64,000 nucleotides of DNA from Channallabes apus (lineage: Eukaryota; Chordata; Actinopteri; Siluriformes; Clariidae): NCBI GenBank assembly GCA_030522415.1, contig CM060104.1, positions 24,858,325 through 24,922,324 on the forward strand, in the 5' to 3' direction. The position numbers were made by a program, and so were the translations under genes. This document shows, in pieces, positions 36,001-47,019 of this stretch. The notes beneath the pieces were generated by a model. It was not told the origin of the DNA, did no database searches, and saw only the letters and a program-made list of their open reading frames with translations. The first letter of the stretch is position 1; the number at the start of each line of letters is the position of its first letter.

Positions 36001-39000
36001 GTAGTGTGTGTTAGTGTCAGTGTTAGTGTGTGTTAGTGTGTTAGTGTCAGTGTGTGTTAGTGTGTTAGTGTCAGTGTTAGTGTGGTAGTGTCAGTGTTAG
36101 TGTGTTAGTGTGTGTTAGTGTTAGTGTCAGTGTGTGTTAGTGTTAGTGTCAGTGTGTGTTAGTGTCAGTGTCAGTGTGTTAGTGTCAGTGTTAGTGTCAG
36201 TGTCAGTGTTAGTGTCAGTGTTAGTGTGTTAGTGTCAGTGTTAGTGTTAGTGTCAGTGTGTGTTAGTGTCAGTGTGTGTTAGTGTCAGTGTTAGTGTCAG
36301 TGTCAGTGTTAGTGTCAGTGTCAGTGTGTGTCAGTGTTAGTGTGTGTCAGTGTTAGTGTCAGTGTGTGTTAGTGTTAGTGTCAGTGTGTGTTAGTGTCAG
36401 TGTCAGTGTGTTAGTGTCAGTGTTAGTGTCAGTGTCAGTGTTAGTGTCAGTGTTAGTGTGTTAGTGTCAGTGTTAGTGTTAGTGTCAGTGTGTGTTAGTG
36501 TCAGTGTGTGTTAGTGTCAGTGTGTGTTAGTGTCAGTGTTAGTGTCAGTGTCAGTGTGTGTCAGTGTTAGTGTGTGTCAGTGTTAGTGTGTGTCAGTGTT
36601 AGTGTCAGTGTTAGTGTCAGTGTTAGTGTCAGTGTTTGTTAGTGTCAGTGTTAGTGTCAGTGTTTGTTAGTGTCAGTGTTAGTGTCAGTGTTAGTGTGTG
36701 TTAGTGTTAGTGTGTGTTAGTGTCAGTGTTAGTGTGTTAGTGTCAGTGTTAGTGTCAGTGTTAGTGTGTGTCAGTGTTAGTGTCAGTGTTAGTGTCAGTG
36801 TTAGTGTCAGTGTCAGTGTCAGTGTTAGTGTGTGTTAGTGTCAGTGTTAGTGTGTGTTAGTGTTAGTGTGTGTTAGTGTCAGTGTTAGTGTGTTAGTGTC
36901 AGTGTTAGTGTCAGTGTTAGTGTGTGTCAGTGTTAGTGTGTGTTAGTGTCAGTGTCAGTGTGTGTCAGTGTTAGTGTGTGTCAGTGTTAGTGTGTGTCAG
37001 TGTTAGTGTGTGTCAGTGTTAGTGTCAGTGTTAGTGTCAGTGTTTGTTAGTGTCAGTGTCAGTGTTAGTGTCAGTGTTAGTGTGTGTTAGTGTTAGTGTG
37101 TGTTAGTGTCAGTGTTAGTGTGTTAGTGTCAGTGTTAGTGTCAGTGTTAGTGTGTCAGTGTTAGTGTGTGTTAGTGTCAGTGTTAGTGTGTGTCAGTGTT
37201 AGCGTGTGTCAGTGTTAGTGTGTGTTAGTGTCAGTGTGTGTTAGTGTCAGTGTGTGTTAGTGTCAGTGTGTGTCAGTGTCAGTGTGTGTTAGTGTCAGTG
37301 TCAGTGTCAGTGTTAGTGTCAGTGTTAGTGTGTGTTAGTGTCAGTGTTAGTGTCAGTGTCAGTGTGTGTCAGTGTCAGTGTGTGTCAGTGTCAGTGTGTG
37401 TTAGTGTCAGTGTTAGTGTGGTAGTGTCAGTGTTAGTGTGTTAGTGTGTGTTAGTGTCAGTGTTAGTGTGTGTTAGTGTGTTAGTGTCAGTGTTAGTGTG
37501 GTAGTGTCAGTGTTAGTGTGTTAGTGTGTGTTAGTGTTAGTGTCAGTGTGTGTTAGTGTTAGTGTCAGTGTGTGTTAGTGTCAGTGTTAGTGTGTTAGTG
37601 TCAGTGTTAGTGTCAGTGTTAGTGTGTTAGTGTCAGTGTTAGTGTGTTAGTGTCAGTGTTAGTGTTAGTGTCAGTGTGTGTTAGTGTCAGTGTTAGTGTC
37701 AGTGTCAGTGTATGTCAGTGTCAGTGTTAGTGTCAGTGTTAGTGTCAGTGTTAGTGTCAGTGTTAGTGTCAGTGTTAGTGTCAGTGTTTGTTAGTGTCAG
37801 TGTTAGTGTCAGTGTTAGTGTCAGTGTTAGTGTGTGTTAGTGTTAGTGTGTGTTAGTGTCAGTGTTAGTGTCAGTGTTAGTGTGTGTCAGTGTTAGTGTG
37901 TGTTAGTGTCAGTGTTAGTGTGTGTTAGTGTCAGTGTTAGTGTGTGTTAGTGTCAGTGTGTGTTAGTGTCAGTGTGTGTTAGTGTCAGTGTGTGTTAGTG
38001 TCAGTGTTAGTGTGGTAGTGTCAGTGTGTGTTAGTGTCAGTGTTAGTGTCAGTGTTAGTGTGTGTCAGTGTCAGTGTGTGTTAGTGTCAGTGTGTGTTAT
38101 TGTCAGTGTGTGTTAGTGTCAGTGTGTGTTAGTGTCAGTGTTAGTGTCAGTGTTAGTGTCAGTGTTAGTGTGTGTCAGTGTTAGTGTCAGTGTTAGTGTC
38201 AGTGTTAGTGTCAGTGTTAGTGTGTGTCAGTGTCAGTGTGTGTCAGTGTGTGTTAGTGTCAGTGTGTGTTAGTGTCAGTGTTAGTGTCAGTGTTAGTGTG
38301 GTAGTGTCAGTGTTAGTGTGTTAGTGTGTGTTAGTGTCAGTGTTAGTGTGTGTTAGTGTCAGTGTTAGTGTGTGTTAGTGTCAGTGTTAGTGTGTTAGTG
38401 TCAGTGTTAGTGTTAGTGTTAGTGTGTGTCAGTGTTAGTGTTAGTTAGTGTCAGTGTGTGTTAGTGTCAGTGTTAGTGTCAGTGTTAGTGTGTGTCAGTG
38501 TTAGTGTGTGTCAGTGTTAGTGTGTGTTAGTGTCAGTGTTAGTGTGTGTTAGTGTCAGTGTGTGTTAGGGTCAGTGTGTGTTAGTGTCAGTGTGTGTTAG
38601 TGTTAGTGTGTTAGTGTCAGTGTTACTGTCAGTGTGTGTTAGTGTCAGTGTCAGTGTTAGTGTCAGTGTTAGTGTGTGTTAGTGTCAGTGTCAGTGTGTG
38701 TTAGTGTCAGTGTGTGTTAGTGTCAGTGTGTGTTAGTGTCAGTGTTAGTGTGTTAGTGTCAGTGTTAGTGTGTTAGTGTCAGTGTTAGTGTGTTAGTGTC
38801 AGTGTTAGTGTCAGTGTTAGTGTGTTAGTGTCAGTGTCAGTGTGTGTTAGTGTCAGTGTTAGTGTGTTAGTGTCAGTGTTAGTGTCAGTGTTATTGTGTT
38901 AGTGTGTGTTAGTGTCAGTGTTTGTGAGTGTCAGTGTTAGTGTCAGTGTTTGTGAGTGTCAGTTTTAGTGTGTGTTAGTGTCAGTTTTAGTGTGTGTTAG

Positions 39001-39513
39001 TGTCAATGTTAGTGTGTTAGTGTCAGTGTTTGTGTGTTAGTGTCAGTGCATTAATGTTTTATTGCCTTGTTGCTATTTTTGATTATTTTGTGTCTTAGTG
39101 ACTGTGTGTTTGTGTTAACGTGTGTTAGTGTTTGTTTTGTGTTAGTGTGTATTCATTATTACTGTCTGTTAGTGATTCTGTGTTGTGTGTTAACTTGTTT
39201 CTGTCAGTGTGTGTTAGAGTCAGTGTGTGTTAGTGTCTGTGTTAGTGTCAGTGTTAGTGTGTGTTGGTGTCAATGTTAGTGTGTTAGTGTCAGTGTTTGT
39301 GTGTTAGTGTCAGTGTTAGTGTCAGTGTTAGTGTCAGTGTTAGTGTCAGTGTTAGTGTGTGTCAGTGTTAGTGTGTGTCAGTGTTAGTGTTAGTGTGTGT
39401 TAGTGTCAGTGTTAATGTGTTAGTGTCAGTGTTAGTGTGTTAGTGTCAGTGTTAGTGTTAGTGTCAGTGTTAGTGTGTGTCAGTGTTAGTGTCAGTGTGT
39501 GTTAGTGTCAGTG
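33088..39513. repeat. GTGTTA/GTGTCA hexamer satellite, left part
   Basis: 6.4 kb made almost only of GTGTTA, GTGTCA, GTGTGTTA and GTGTTT units, most often alternating as a 12-mer ttagtgtcagtg. Higher-order repeats are visible: about 200 bp at 33571-33770 recurs at 33771-33970 with few changes. A non-repetitive 154-bp block at 39047-39200 is a copy of the right border of the whole array (see 49155-49308). GT-rich on the + strand throughout. Open frames rich in V, S, C and Q are artefacts. Confidence 0.95.
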
Positions 39514-40054
39514 TGTAAGGTTTTTCTAAAGTTTTGTAGTAGAAGAGGCGAGTTGCTCGGTCTGTCCGCTGTGCTTCGGTAAGCTTTTCTGGCGCCAGGA
39601 GAGACTCAGTCAAACACACACACACATGTTGTCTGTCAGAAAGGTCTCTGTTTATTAACAGCAAAAGATGGGGTTTATATATATTTGACCAAACGCCTGG
39701 GCTATAGACATATGTTACTACAAAGAACATGAACCATTGTAAATGTCCTGGTGAGATCCTGAAGAATCAAAGGAGAGGAAGATAGAGGTGTCCGTGCAGA
39801 GACAGATCACAAGATGTTGGCTCGAGTTAGGGGGAGAGGGGGAAGGAGACAGAGGGAGATGGAGAGAGAGGGGAAGAGAGAGAGACAAAGAGAGTATGGG
39901 AAGGTGAGCATGGGCGCGTTCACACCTTTAAGAACAGATGCAAGAGGAGACAGGAAGATAGCAGCAGGAAAGATTTAACACGTTAATATCAAATCTATGA
40001 GGAAGAGAACAAGAGAGTAGAATCAACTCCTTTATATATAAAATAATTCTAACA
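39514..40054 (-). repeat. ERV 3' LTR
   Basis: 541 bp, nearly identical to 46479-47019; differences seen at about 39728, 39773, 39910 and 39915. On the coding strand it begins TGTTAGAATTATTTTATATA, with a TATA-like element close to its start, and ends CCTTACA. Confidence 0.93.
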
Positions 40055-40066
40055 GTTGCCCCCTTA
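40055..40066 (-). other. ERV polypurine tract
   Basis: On the coding strand TAAGGGGGCAAC lies directly before the 3' LTR; this is the plus-strand primer site. It is preceded by 'tgttagaattt', a short echo of the LTR start. Confidence 0.75.
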
Positions 40067-40433
40067 AATTCTAACAGAATTTGTGAATGTCAATTAGTTA
40101 ACATAGCAAGAGATATTAACGTGAAGAAGCAGAGATTCATAATTAGTAGAGTCAGCAAAGATGATTATAAGAAGGGTGATAAAGGAAGAAGATAGCCAGG
40201 ATTAAATCACTTCTAGAATCACAATTAGAAATGAAATTCACACTACATACGTAATCAGGCGTTGGCACAAAAATAAAATGTGGAAAAAGCAAACTAATAC
40301 AAAGTTGAACCTATATGTGTATGTGAAAAAGGTGAGAAGCGACAGGAGCCCCCTTTTGAGGTGTCTTCTGGGCGTATGTTGCTCCACTAGCCCCTCGGTG
40401 CGGGCTAGGAGATCTTGTGAGTGGTCGATTATG

Positions 40434-43400
40434 TCAAGCAGTCAGAGTCATCTGCGGTGCCTTCTTCACGCGGCTGGCGTGAATCCACTGTAGCTGTGAA
40501 TCTGTGAGAACAGCTGTGCGTGTCACTGCAATTACAGTTGTAGGTGTACTGTAGGCAGCATCCCCCACCTTCCTGGGATTTAAACTTTTCACCAGCACTG
40601 TATCACCTGGGATGAAAGAGTGAGTAGGCTTGTCTGTAGGCAGAGGGAGAGAAGCAGAGACATTACCGTGAACACTGTTCAGTTTTTCAATGAGCGCTTG
40701 TGTATAATCGCCGACAATCACGTCCAGATCACCTGTAAGGGAAACACCGGGGTTACCTTTTACCCAGGGGGTGGGGAATGGTCGTCCCATTATAATCTCA
40801 AATGGTGAAAGTTTGGTTGTAGAATTGGGTGTCATTCTAATTTCACAAAGCACAGATGGTAACAGGTCAACCCAATTCTTACCTGTATCCATCATGGCTT
40901 TTGTCAACCTATCTTTGATTGTTCTGTTCATCCTCTCTACCACACCAGAACTTTGGGGATGGTAGGGGATGTGAAATTTCCAATCAATGCTTAAAAATTT
41001 ACACAATTTTTTTTTGTGTCACTTTGGAGACGAATGGCGTGCCATTATCACTGTCAATAGATGTTGGAATACCGTATCTAGGAATGATTTCTTTAGCCAG
41101 AATTTTAACTACTATCGTTGCATTTTCTTTTGAGCATGGAAATGCTTCTACCCATTTAGAAAATCTGTCCACGATTACAAGCATGTATTTCAGATTTCTG
41201 ACAGGTGGCATGTGTGTAAAATCAATTTGTAAGCATTGGAATGGTGCAATAGGCATTGGCAAGGCATCATGTTTAACATGTTGTCCTTGTGTATTTGCAC
41301 GAGCACAGATCAAGCAGGAATCTAATAGAACAAGTGTAGCATGTTTGATATTGCGAATGCAGAATCTGTCCTCAATCATACGGATTACCCCCCGTTTTGC
41401 GACATGTGAAATACCATGAAAATGACGCACTAATAACGGGAGGTCAGATGCTGGAAGAGCTATACGGCCGTTCTCATCCCGAATTAGCATATCGCTGCCA
41501 GGTGAACACTCGTGTGTGACACCATAAGCGTAACGCAAGTCCGTAAAGATAGTAACAGGTTGATTTTTTAAATAGGAGACATGCACGAGTAAGAGCGGTA
41601 AGTTCAGCAGCTTGAGCTGAAAGAAAAGGCAACGAATAAGCTTCTAATACAATGTTGGGCAGCTGACCGATAGAATAGCCGCAATGTGTCACATTATCAT
41701 TAGGCCTTGAACAATAGCCATCAACATAAATGTGTGTGCCATGCTCTAAAGGAGTGGAAGATAAATCGGAGCGTACAGCCGAGGTAGTGGTGATCTCATG
41801 TAAACAGTCATGATCAGCCCAGTCTGGTTGGGTCTGATCAGGGCCACAGAGTGTCATGAGACGGTGTAAGAGTACAGCCGGAGTGTTGGGTGTCGATATT
41901 GGTTTAATAGTTAGATTATGTGTGGCACAAAGAATAGCTTCATATCCTGAACGACGTTGAGCTGTCATGTGCTGTGTTTGAATATTATTAAGGATCGTTA
42001 TAACTTGGTGAGAAGAGTGTAATACTAAGGGGTACGAGAGAGCAATCTTTTCAGCATCCATGACAATGAGAGCAGAGGCAGCCACAGCTCGCAGACAAGC
42101 AGGAAGTCCTGATGCTACAGGATCTAGGGTTTTAGATAAGTATGCAACTGGCCGATAAGACCCGCCGTGATCTTGGGCTAAGACCCCCGCTGCGACCCCC
42201 CCGCCTTCAGAGACATATAGGTGAAATGGCTTGCCATAATCAGGTAGACCCAATGCTGGAGCTGAACTTAGAGATCGCTTGAGGTAACAAAAAGAGTCCT
42301 TCATCTCAGATGTCCATGTGATTTTGTCTGGTTGAGTGGAGGAGCATGACTGGCGTAATATCTTGTCATAGTAGGAACAGTCAGGAATGAACTGCCTACA
42401 ATAGTTTATAAGTCCAAGAAAGCTCATCATTGCTTGCTTCGTGGCAGGTGGACGAATCTCGACAACAGATTGTATGCGATCAGCAGATAATGTTCTTTGT
42501 CCCTGGGCGATTGTGAATCCCAGATAGGAGACCTGTGGTAAGCAAAATTGAAGCTTAGTGAGTGAAGCCTTGAATCCAACATCAGCCAGATGTGTCAGCA
42601 TGCGCAGTGAATGTTTGCGACATAAGTCCTCAGTTTCAGCTGAGAGGAGGATGTCATCAGCGTATAACAGAAGTTGGACTTTCTCAGGCAGGGTCAGGGA
42701 AGCCATGGCATCTCTTACAACAGAGGAGAACACAGCTGGGGAGTCTACGAACCCTTGAGGAAGACGAGTCCAGGTCAGCTGTTGGTTTTTGAAGGTGAAA
42801 GCGAATATAGGCTGCGTCCGCTCACTGACAGGGACACTGAAAAATGCAGAACACAAATCAACTACTGTAAAATATGAATGATTAGGAGGTATTGACGTCA
42901 AAATGGAAGGGACATCTGGAACAATAGGACTTGCAGGAATGACAATATCATTAATTTTTCGCAAATCTTGTGTAAATCTCCATCCTCTTCCACCTGCCTT
43001 TTGTATAGGATTAACAGGTGTATTGTATGGAGATTGGGTAGGAACTAGGACACCTTGTTGTATTAATGACAAAATCACTTTCTCAATACCTGCCTCTTTA
43101 TCTGGTGAAAGAGGGTATTGCTTACAATACACAGGTGTCAGTGTTTTAAGTTTTGCTGTGTATGGTGTAGTGCAAACTGTGCCCACTTCATTAGCATGAG
43201 TAGACCACAACCTCGGAGGTACAGAAGACAAGTAGGATGGGATGACAATAGATCCATCAGTAGAATCAACCTGTGGGATCACATCAGAGAACATAGTCAG
43301 ATTGTTAGGGGTCTCTAAAATGGTTTTGCCTTCTGCAAAAGATATACAACAGCCTAATTTAGAGAGTACATCTCGGCCTAGTAAATTGAACGGAGATGAA

Positions 43401-43702
43401 GGTATCACCACAAATCGATGACGGAAATGCAAATTTGGATCATCTGGGCTAGTTACAGGAAGTTGAAAAGTTTTAGGGCATGAAATTGGGACCCCATCAA
43501 TCCCTACAGAGCTGATAGTGGATGCTGAAACAGGGCCGCGGTACTGAGAACCACTAAAAGAAGAGCATGTAGCTCCAGTATCCACCATGAAGGGATAAGG
43601 AGTACCATTGATATTTAACATTAAAATGGGTAGGTTTTGTGGATCATTATTCAGTACCAAGTTCAACATACTCACTGTGGGGTTCCTGCTCTGTGGGCAG
43701 CC
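40434..43702 (-). pseudogene. ERV pol: protease, RT, RNase H, integrase; two frameshifts
   Basis: Follows gag in the same frame after a UAG codon. Protease: MVDTGATCSSF. RT: PQGFVDSPAVFSS and LLLYADDILLSAE (catalytic Asp pair near 42660), then the connection domain. RNase H: HIYVDGYCSR. A frameshift near 41570 in a run of T separates RNase H from integrase. Integrase has an HHCC finger (HFHGISH, CLICARA) and a catalytic triad: Asp in QIDFTH, Asp in SDNGTPF and Glu in SSGVVERMN. A second frameshift near 41005, again in a T run, splits integrase before the Glu. The C-terminal part ends at 40434. As written the polyprotein cannot be made complete. Confidence 0.92.
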
Positions 43703-45268
43703 CTATGGGCGAAAGTCCCACTGTGCGTTAACAGGTGTAGGCCTGATTGGGCCCATAGTACCTGATGGGGTGGTCTGATGCATTTGGTGAGCCTGGGAAG
43801 TAGAAGAGACATATCCATTTTCCATATCGTTAAATTTTTGTCTACAGTCCCGTGCCCAATGTCCTTCTGCCTTGCAATAATTGCATACTGTCTGTTTGCA
43901 TTGTCTTTCCCAGTGCCCTGGTTTATTACAGCGTTTGCACCTGACATGTAGGCGTTTGGCGGATTGTTGTGAAGCATAATCATAAACAGCGGCAAGAGTT
44001 TGATTAGAGTTTCCGCTGTGATTGGCGATAAAGGCACCTGCAGCATCCAGATCACGCACCATCCGTCCCAGGAGTTGTATGTCAGGTTCATTTCCGGTTC
44101 CTGCTAGGGAAATTTTGAGAGTTTTGGCAGAATCAGTGTTCATATTATTAACAAACGTAGTTTGAAAGAGTTGTGTGAAATGTGGAGGAATATTATGACC
44201 AAAGGGAAGCCCTCCGTGTTCAGACCATGCAGTTTTAAACCTATTAAAAAAGGCAGTTGCTGATTCACCTGGATCCTGTCTGATAGATGCCACCTGTGAG
44301 AGATCACATGAAGATTGATATTTCTTTACAAGAAAAGCTTTAAGTTCAGAAAACATGTTATCAACATGTTTGTAATCTGCCCATGAATAATAAGCACTCC
44401 ATGTGTCTCCATTAGCATCAACCTCATCATCTATAGGTACATCATGTTTGTGATTAAGAGAGGGCACATCCTCTTGTAACGAGGAATCCGTCACCTCTGC
44501 TCCTAGAACACGTGTTAAGATGCACCTGAAATCAGGACCAGTCAACTGTGAATAACGTGTTGTGCTTTTAAGTTGATCACAAAATAAGTGAACATCAGAT
44601 GGTTTAGGAAGGCTAGAAACAATGCTATTGATATCGGATAGAGTTGGAGGTGAAATATTCCATCTCTTTTCTCCACATGTAACAAAGGGATATGAAAAAT
44701 TAGGTGTTGTAGATGTGAGACAGGGACCATCAGTGTTCCTTGATCTTTGTAATGACTTATCTGACACATTAGAGGGAGCACCTTTTGATTTTACCATACC
44801 ATGGCCCCCACCTTGAGAGCTATGTGTATCCGTGGTTAAAGAATAGCTAGGGGGAGCAGAGACAATAGGTGATTCCACCTTAGTAGTGAGAACAGGAAAA
44901 GCATGTATGACTGGTTTGGAGTTGAGGGTGAGTTTACAGTTACGAATATTAACTTTACTGTTTTTAGTTATCATCTTATTAGAGCACTCACCATCCCACT
45001 TCGGTTTCAAATCACGCCATGTAGTAAATGCTTTTTTCATATATTGACTGTCCCACTGTGGATCACCATAACCTTGATTAATTAAAAGATCAGCAGTGAT
45101 AATGTCAGCATTGTCAAATGAACCTTCTCTTGGATAGTGTCTCCACTGAGAAGAACCCTCCGTCCATCCAGCCAAATTGTTAATGAACGGTTGAACAAAA
45201 ATTCCAAATCCTTGATTATACATCCAATCATTAGGAGTAAGAGACTGTTTGGAACGACCATTTCCCAT
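43703..45268 (-). CDS. gag: ERV gag polyprotein
   Basis: 521 aa, uninterrupted. Starts MGNGRS, with Gly2 positioned for N-myristoylation as in retroviral matrix proteins. The central capsid-like region contains CDLSQVASIRQDPGESATAF, similar in style to a capsid major homology region. Two CX2CX4HX4C zinc knuckles lie at about residues 444-457 (CKRCNKPGHWERQC) and 462-475 (CNYCKAEGHWARDC). The frame ends in UAG (43703-43705) followed by GG, and pol continues in the same frame, so gag-pol expression by stop-codon readthrough is likely. Function: assembly of particles and genome packaging. Confidence 0.92.
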   Translation of the reverse strand: MGNGRSKQSLTPNDWMYNQGFGIFVQPFINNLAGWTEGSSQWRHYPREGSFDNADIITADLLINQGYGDPQWDSQYMKKAFTTWRDLKPKWDGECSNKMITKNSKVNIRNCKLTLNSKPVIHAFPVLTTKVESPIVSAPPSYSLTTDTHSSQGGGHGMVKSKGAPSNVSDKSLQRSRNTDGPCLTSTTPNFSYPFVTCGEKRWNISPPTLSDINSIVSSLPKPSDVHLFCDQLKSTTRYSQLTGPDFRCILTRVLGAEVTDSSLQEDVPSLNHKHDVPIDDEVDANGDTWSAYYSWADYKHVDNMFSELKAFLVKKYQSSCDLSQVASIRQDPGESATAFFNRFKTAWSEHGGLPFGHNIPPHFTQLFQTTFVNNMNTDSAKTLKISLAGTGNEPDIQLLGRMVRDLDAAGAFIANHSGNSNQTLAAVYDYASQQSAKRLHVRCKRCNKPGHWERQCKQTVCNYCKAEGHWARDCRQKFNDMENGYVSSTSQAHQMHQTTPSGTMGPIRPTPVNAQWDFRP

Positions 45269-45330
45269 CTTGTTAGTAAGTTCCAGTTAGTAAACAAACC
45301 AAGCTTATCGAAGTTAAGCGGACACTTTAA

Positions 45331-45368
<38 letters not shown>

Positions 45369-46457
45369 GGGTGGTGTGACGTTCGAACAGAGTGTATCAG
45401 AATATATTTAAAACTGAAGAAGACTGTAATCTATAAAGTGTATTATTAAAAATGTGTATTATCTCCGCGTTCCTGATAACACTACCAGGAATATGGATTC
45501 TATTTCAAATCTCACATGCCTCTACATCTTTGGAGATCATACACACATTTATCAAATACCAATATAGTAAATTAATAAGTATATATTTAAAACTGAAGAA
45601 TACTGTAATTTAAAAGTGTATTATCAAAAATGTGTAATATCTCCGCGTTCCTGATAACACTACCAGGAATATGGATTCTTTCAAATCTCACATGCCTCTA
45701 CATCTTTGGAGATTAATCACACATTTATCAAATACCAATATAGTGAATTAATAAGGCATTCGGCCAATCTACCCTGTTTCTGATAACACTACCAGAAAAA
45801 TGGACCTCAGGTGCGCCGGGCTGAGTCCACACGCCTCTACGTCAGGGAGACAATAAAACTCATGCACGTGTATAACTGCAACTGCACGCCGCTCCCTGTT
45901 CCAAAGAACACTCTAAGGAATATGGCTATAACCAATTCATTTATTAATTTTCTAGCCACGCGCCTCTACGCCAGGGCCAGCTTATACACAAAGTGCATGC
46001 TACAAATGCCTCACTAAATTACCAATATTGAAAGTGCATAAATTACGTAAACAACAGAATTTAGCGAACGTATATCTTTTTTAAAACACACCCGAAGTAG
46101 CGCGTCTCCTCTAGCGGGACGCGGTTTGATGACGTAGGTACTCGCGACGACAGCGCTGTGTATGTTTTTAGCTTAATGCAAGCAACACCGGTTCAGTTTC
46201 AGTTAAACACCTAGTTTAATCTATATCTTTCAATTATCCACAATCGCTGTAATTTTAGCCAATAAACCAACGCGAGTAATGTCAAACACAACGCGAAACA
46301 AAAACTAATTAAAACGCATAAAGTTTCTTTTTCCAAAATATAACCCAAATACACGCCAATTTACTACGTAAATAAACTATTGGTTCAAAAACTTTTCTGA
46401 CCAAGGAAGGAAGTACAATAGCAAAAATACTGCTTAACTTACCTTCCTGGAGAGAAA
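45269..46457 (-). other. ERV leader with direct repeats and a 33-bp T tract
   Basis: About 1.2 kb between the primer-binding site and gag, unusually long. Contains 33 consecutive T on the + strand (45334-45366) and direct repeats of about 178 bp around 'ctgataacactaccaggaat' (units near 45400-45577 and 45578-45757, then shorter echoes near 45778 and 45900). May hold packaging or translation signals; no gene seen. Confidence 0.7.
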
Positions 46458-46475
46458 AGGTTAGACGAGCCCCCA
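46458..46475 (-). other. ERV primer-binding site
   Basis: Coding strand tggggGCTCGTCTAACCT starts 3 nt inside the 5' LTR. The first 12 bases match the 3' end of tRNA-Pro (TGGGGGCTCGTC); the rest does not. Confidence 0.75.
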
Positions 46476-46478
46476 GAT

Positions 46479-47019
46479 TGTAAGGTTTTTCTAAAGTTTT
46501 GTAGTAGAAGAGGCGAGTTGCTCGGTCTGTCCGCTGTGCTTCGGTAAGCTTTTCTGGCGCCAGGAGAGACTCAGTCAAACACACACACACATGTTGTCTG
46601 TCAGAAAGGTCTCTGTTTATTAACAGCAAAAGATGGGGTTTATATATATTTGACCAAACGCCTGGGCTATAGACATATGTTACTACAAAGAGCATGAACC
46701 ATTGTAAATGTCCTGGTGAGATCCTGAAGAATCATAGGAGAGGAAGATAGAGGTGTCCGTGCAGAGACAGATCACAAGATGTTGGCTCGAGTTAGGGGGA
46801 GAGGGGGAAGGAGACAGAGGGAGATGGAGAGAGAGGGGAAGAGAGAGAGACAAAGAGAGTATGGGAAGGTGAGCGTGGGAGCGTTCACACCTTTAAGAAC
46901 AGATGCAAGAGGAGACAGGAAGATAGCAGCAGGAAAGATTTAACACGTTAATATCAAATCTATGAGGAAGAGAACAAGAGAGTAGAATCAACTCCTTTAT
47001 ATATAAAATAATTCTAACA
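46479..47019 (-). repeat. ERV 5' LTR
   Basis: 541 bp, the promoter LTR for the minus-strand provirus. TATA-like tttatatataaa lies near 46995-47006 on the + strand. Confidence 0.93.

Larger units (their letters stand above)
39514..47019 (-). mobile_element. Endogenous retrovirus, 7.5 kb, env-less
   Basis: Two 541-bp LTRs (39514-40054, 46479-47019) with ends TGTTAG...TTACA on the coding strand, flanked by CAGTG on both sides (39509-39513, 47020-47024), a 5-bp target duplication inside the hexamer array. Internal order on the minus strand: primer-binding site, long leader, gag, in-frame UAG, protease, RT, RNase H, integrase, polypurine tract. Only 379 bp separate the end of pol from the 3' LTR, so there is no room for env. 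I saw about four LTR differences in 541 bp, i.e. a recent insertion. Myristoylation signal, readthrough arrangement and tRNA-Pro-like primer site suggest a gamma/epsilon-like fish ERV (inference). Confidence 0.93.

Noticed and set aside
33088..39513. CRISPR-like array
   Set aside because: No constant repeat with unique spacers; the sequence is a simple hexamer alternation in a vertebrate genome.
40055..40433. Possible env gene downstream of pol
   Set aside because: Only 379 bp lie between the pol stop and the 3' LTR; no signal peptide or membrane segment is encoded.
42558..43318. Plus-strand frames of 66-98 aa across the retroviral pol
   Set aside because: Shadows of the minus-strand pol frame with no domains.
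43672..44091. 139-aa minus-strand frame overlapping the gag end
   Set aside because: It lies in another frame over the zinc-knuckle region; the gag frame explains the sequence, and this one has no motif or start context.
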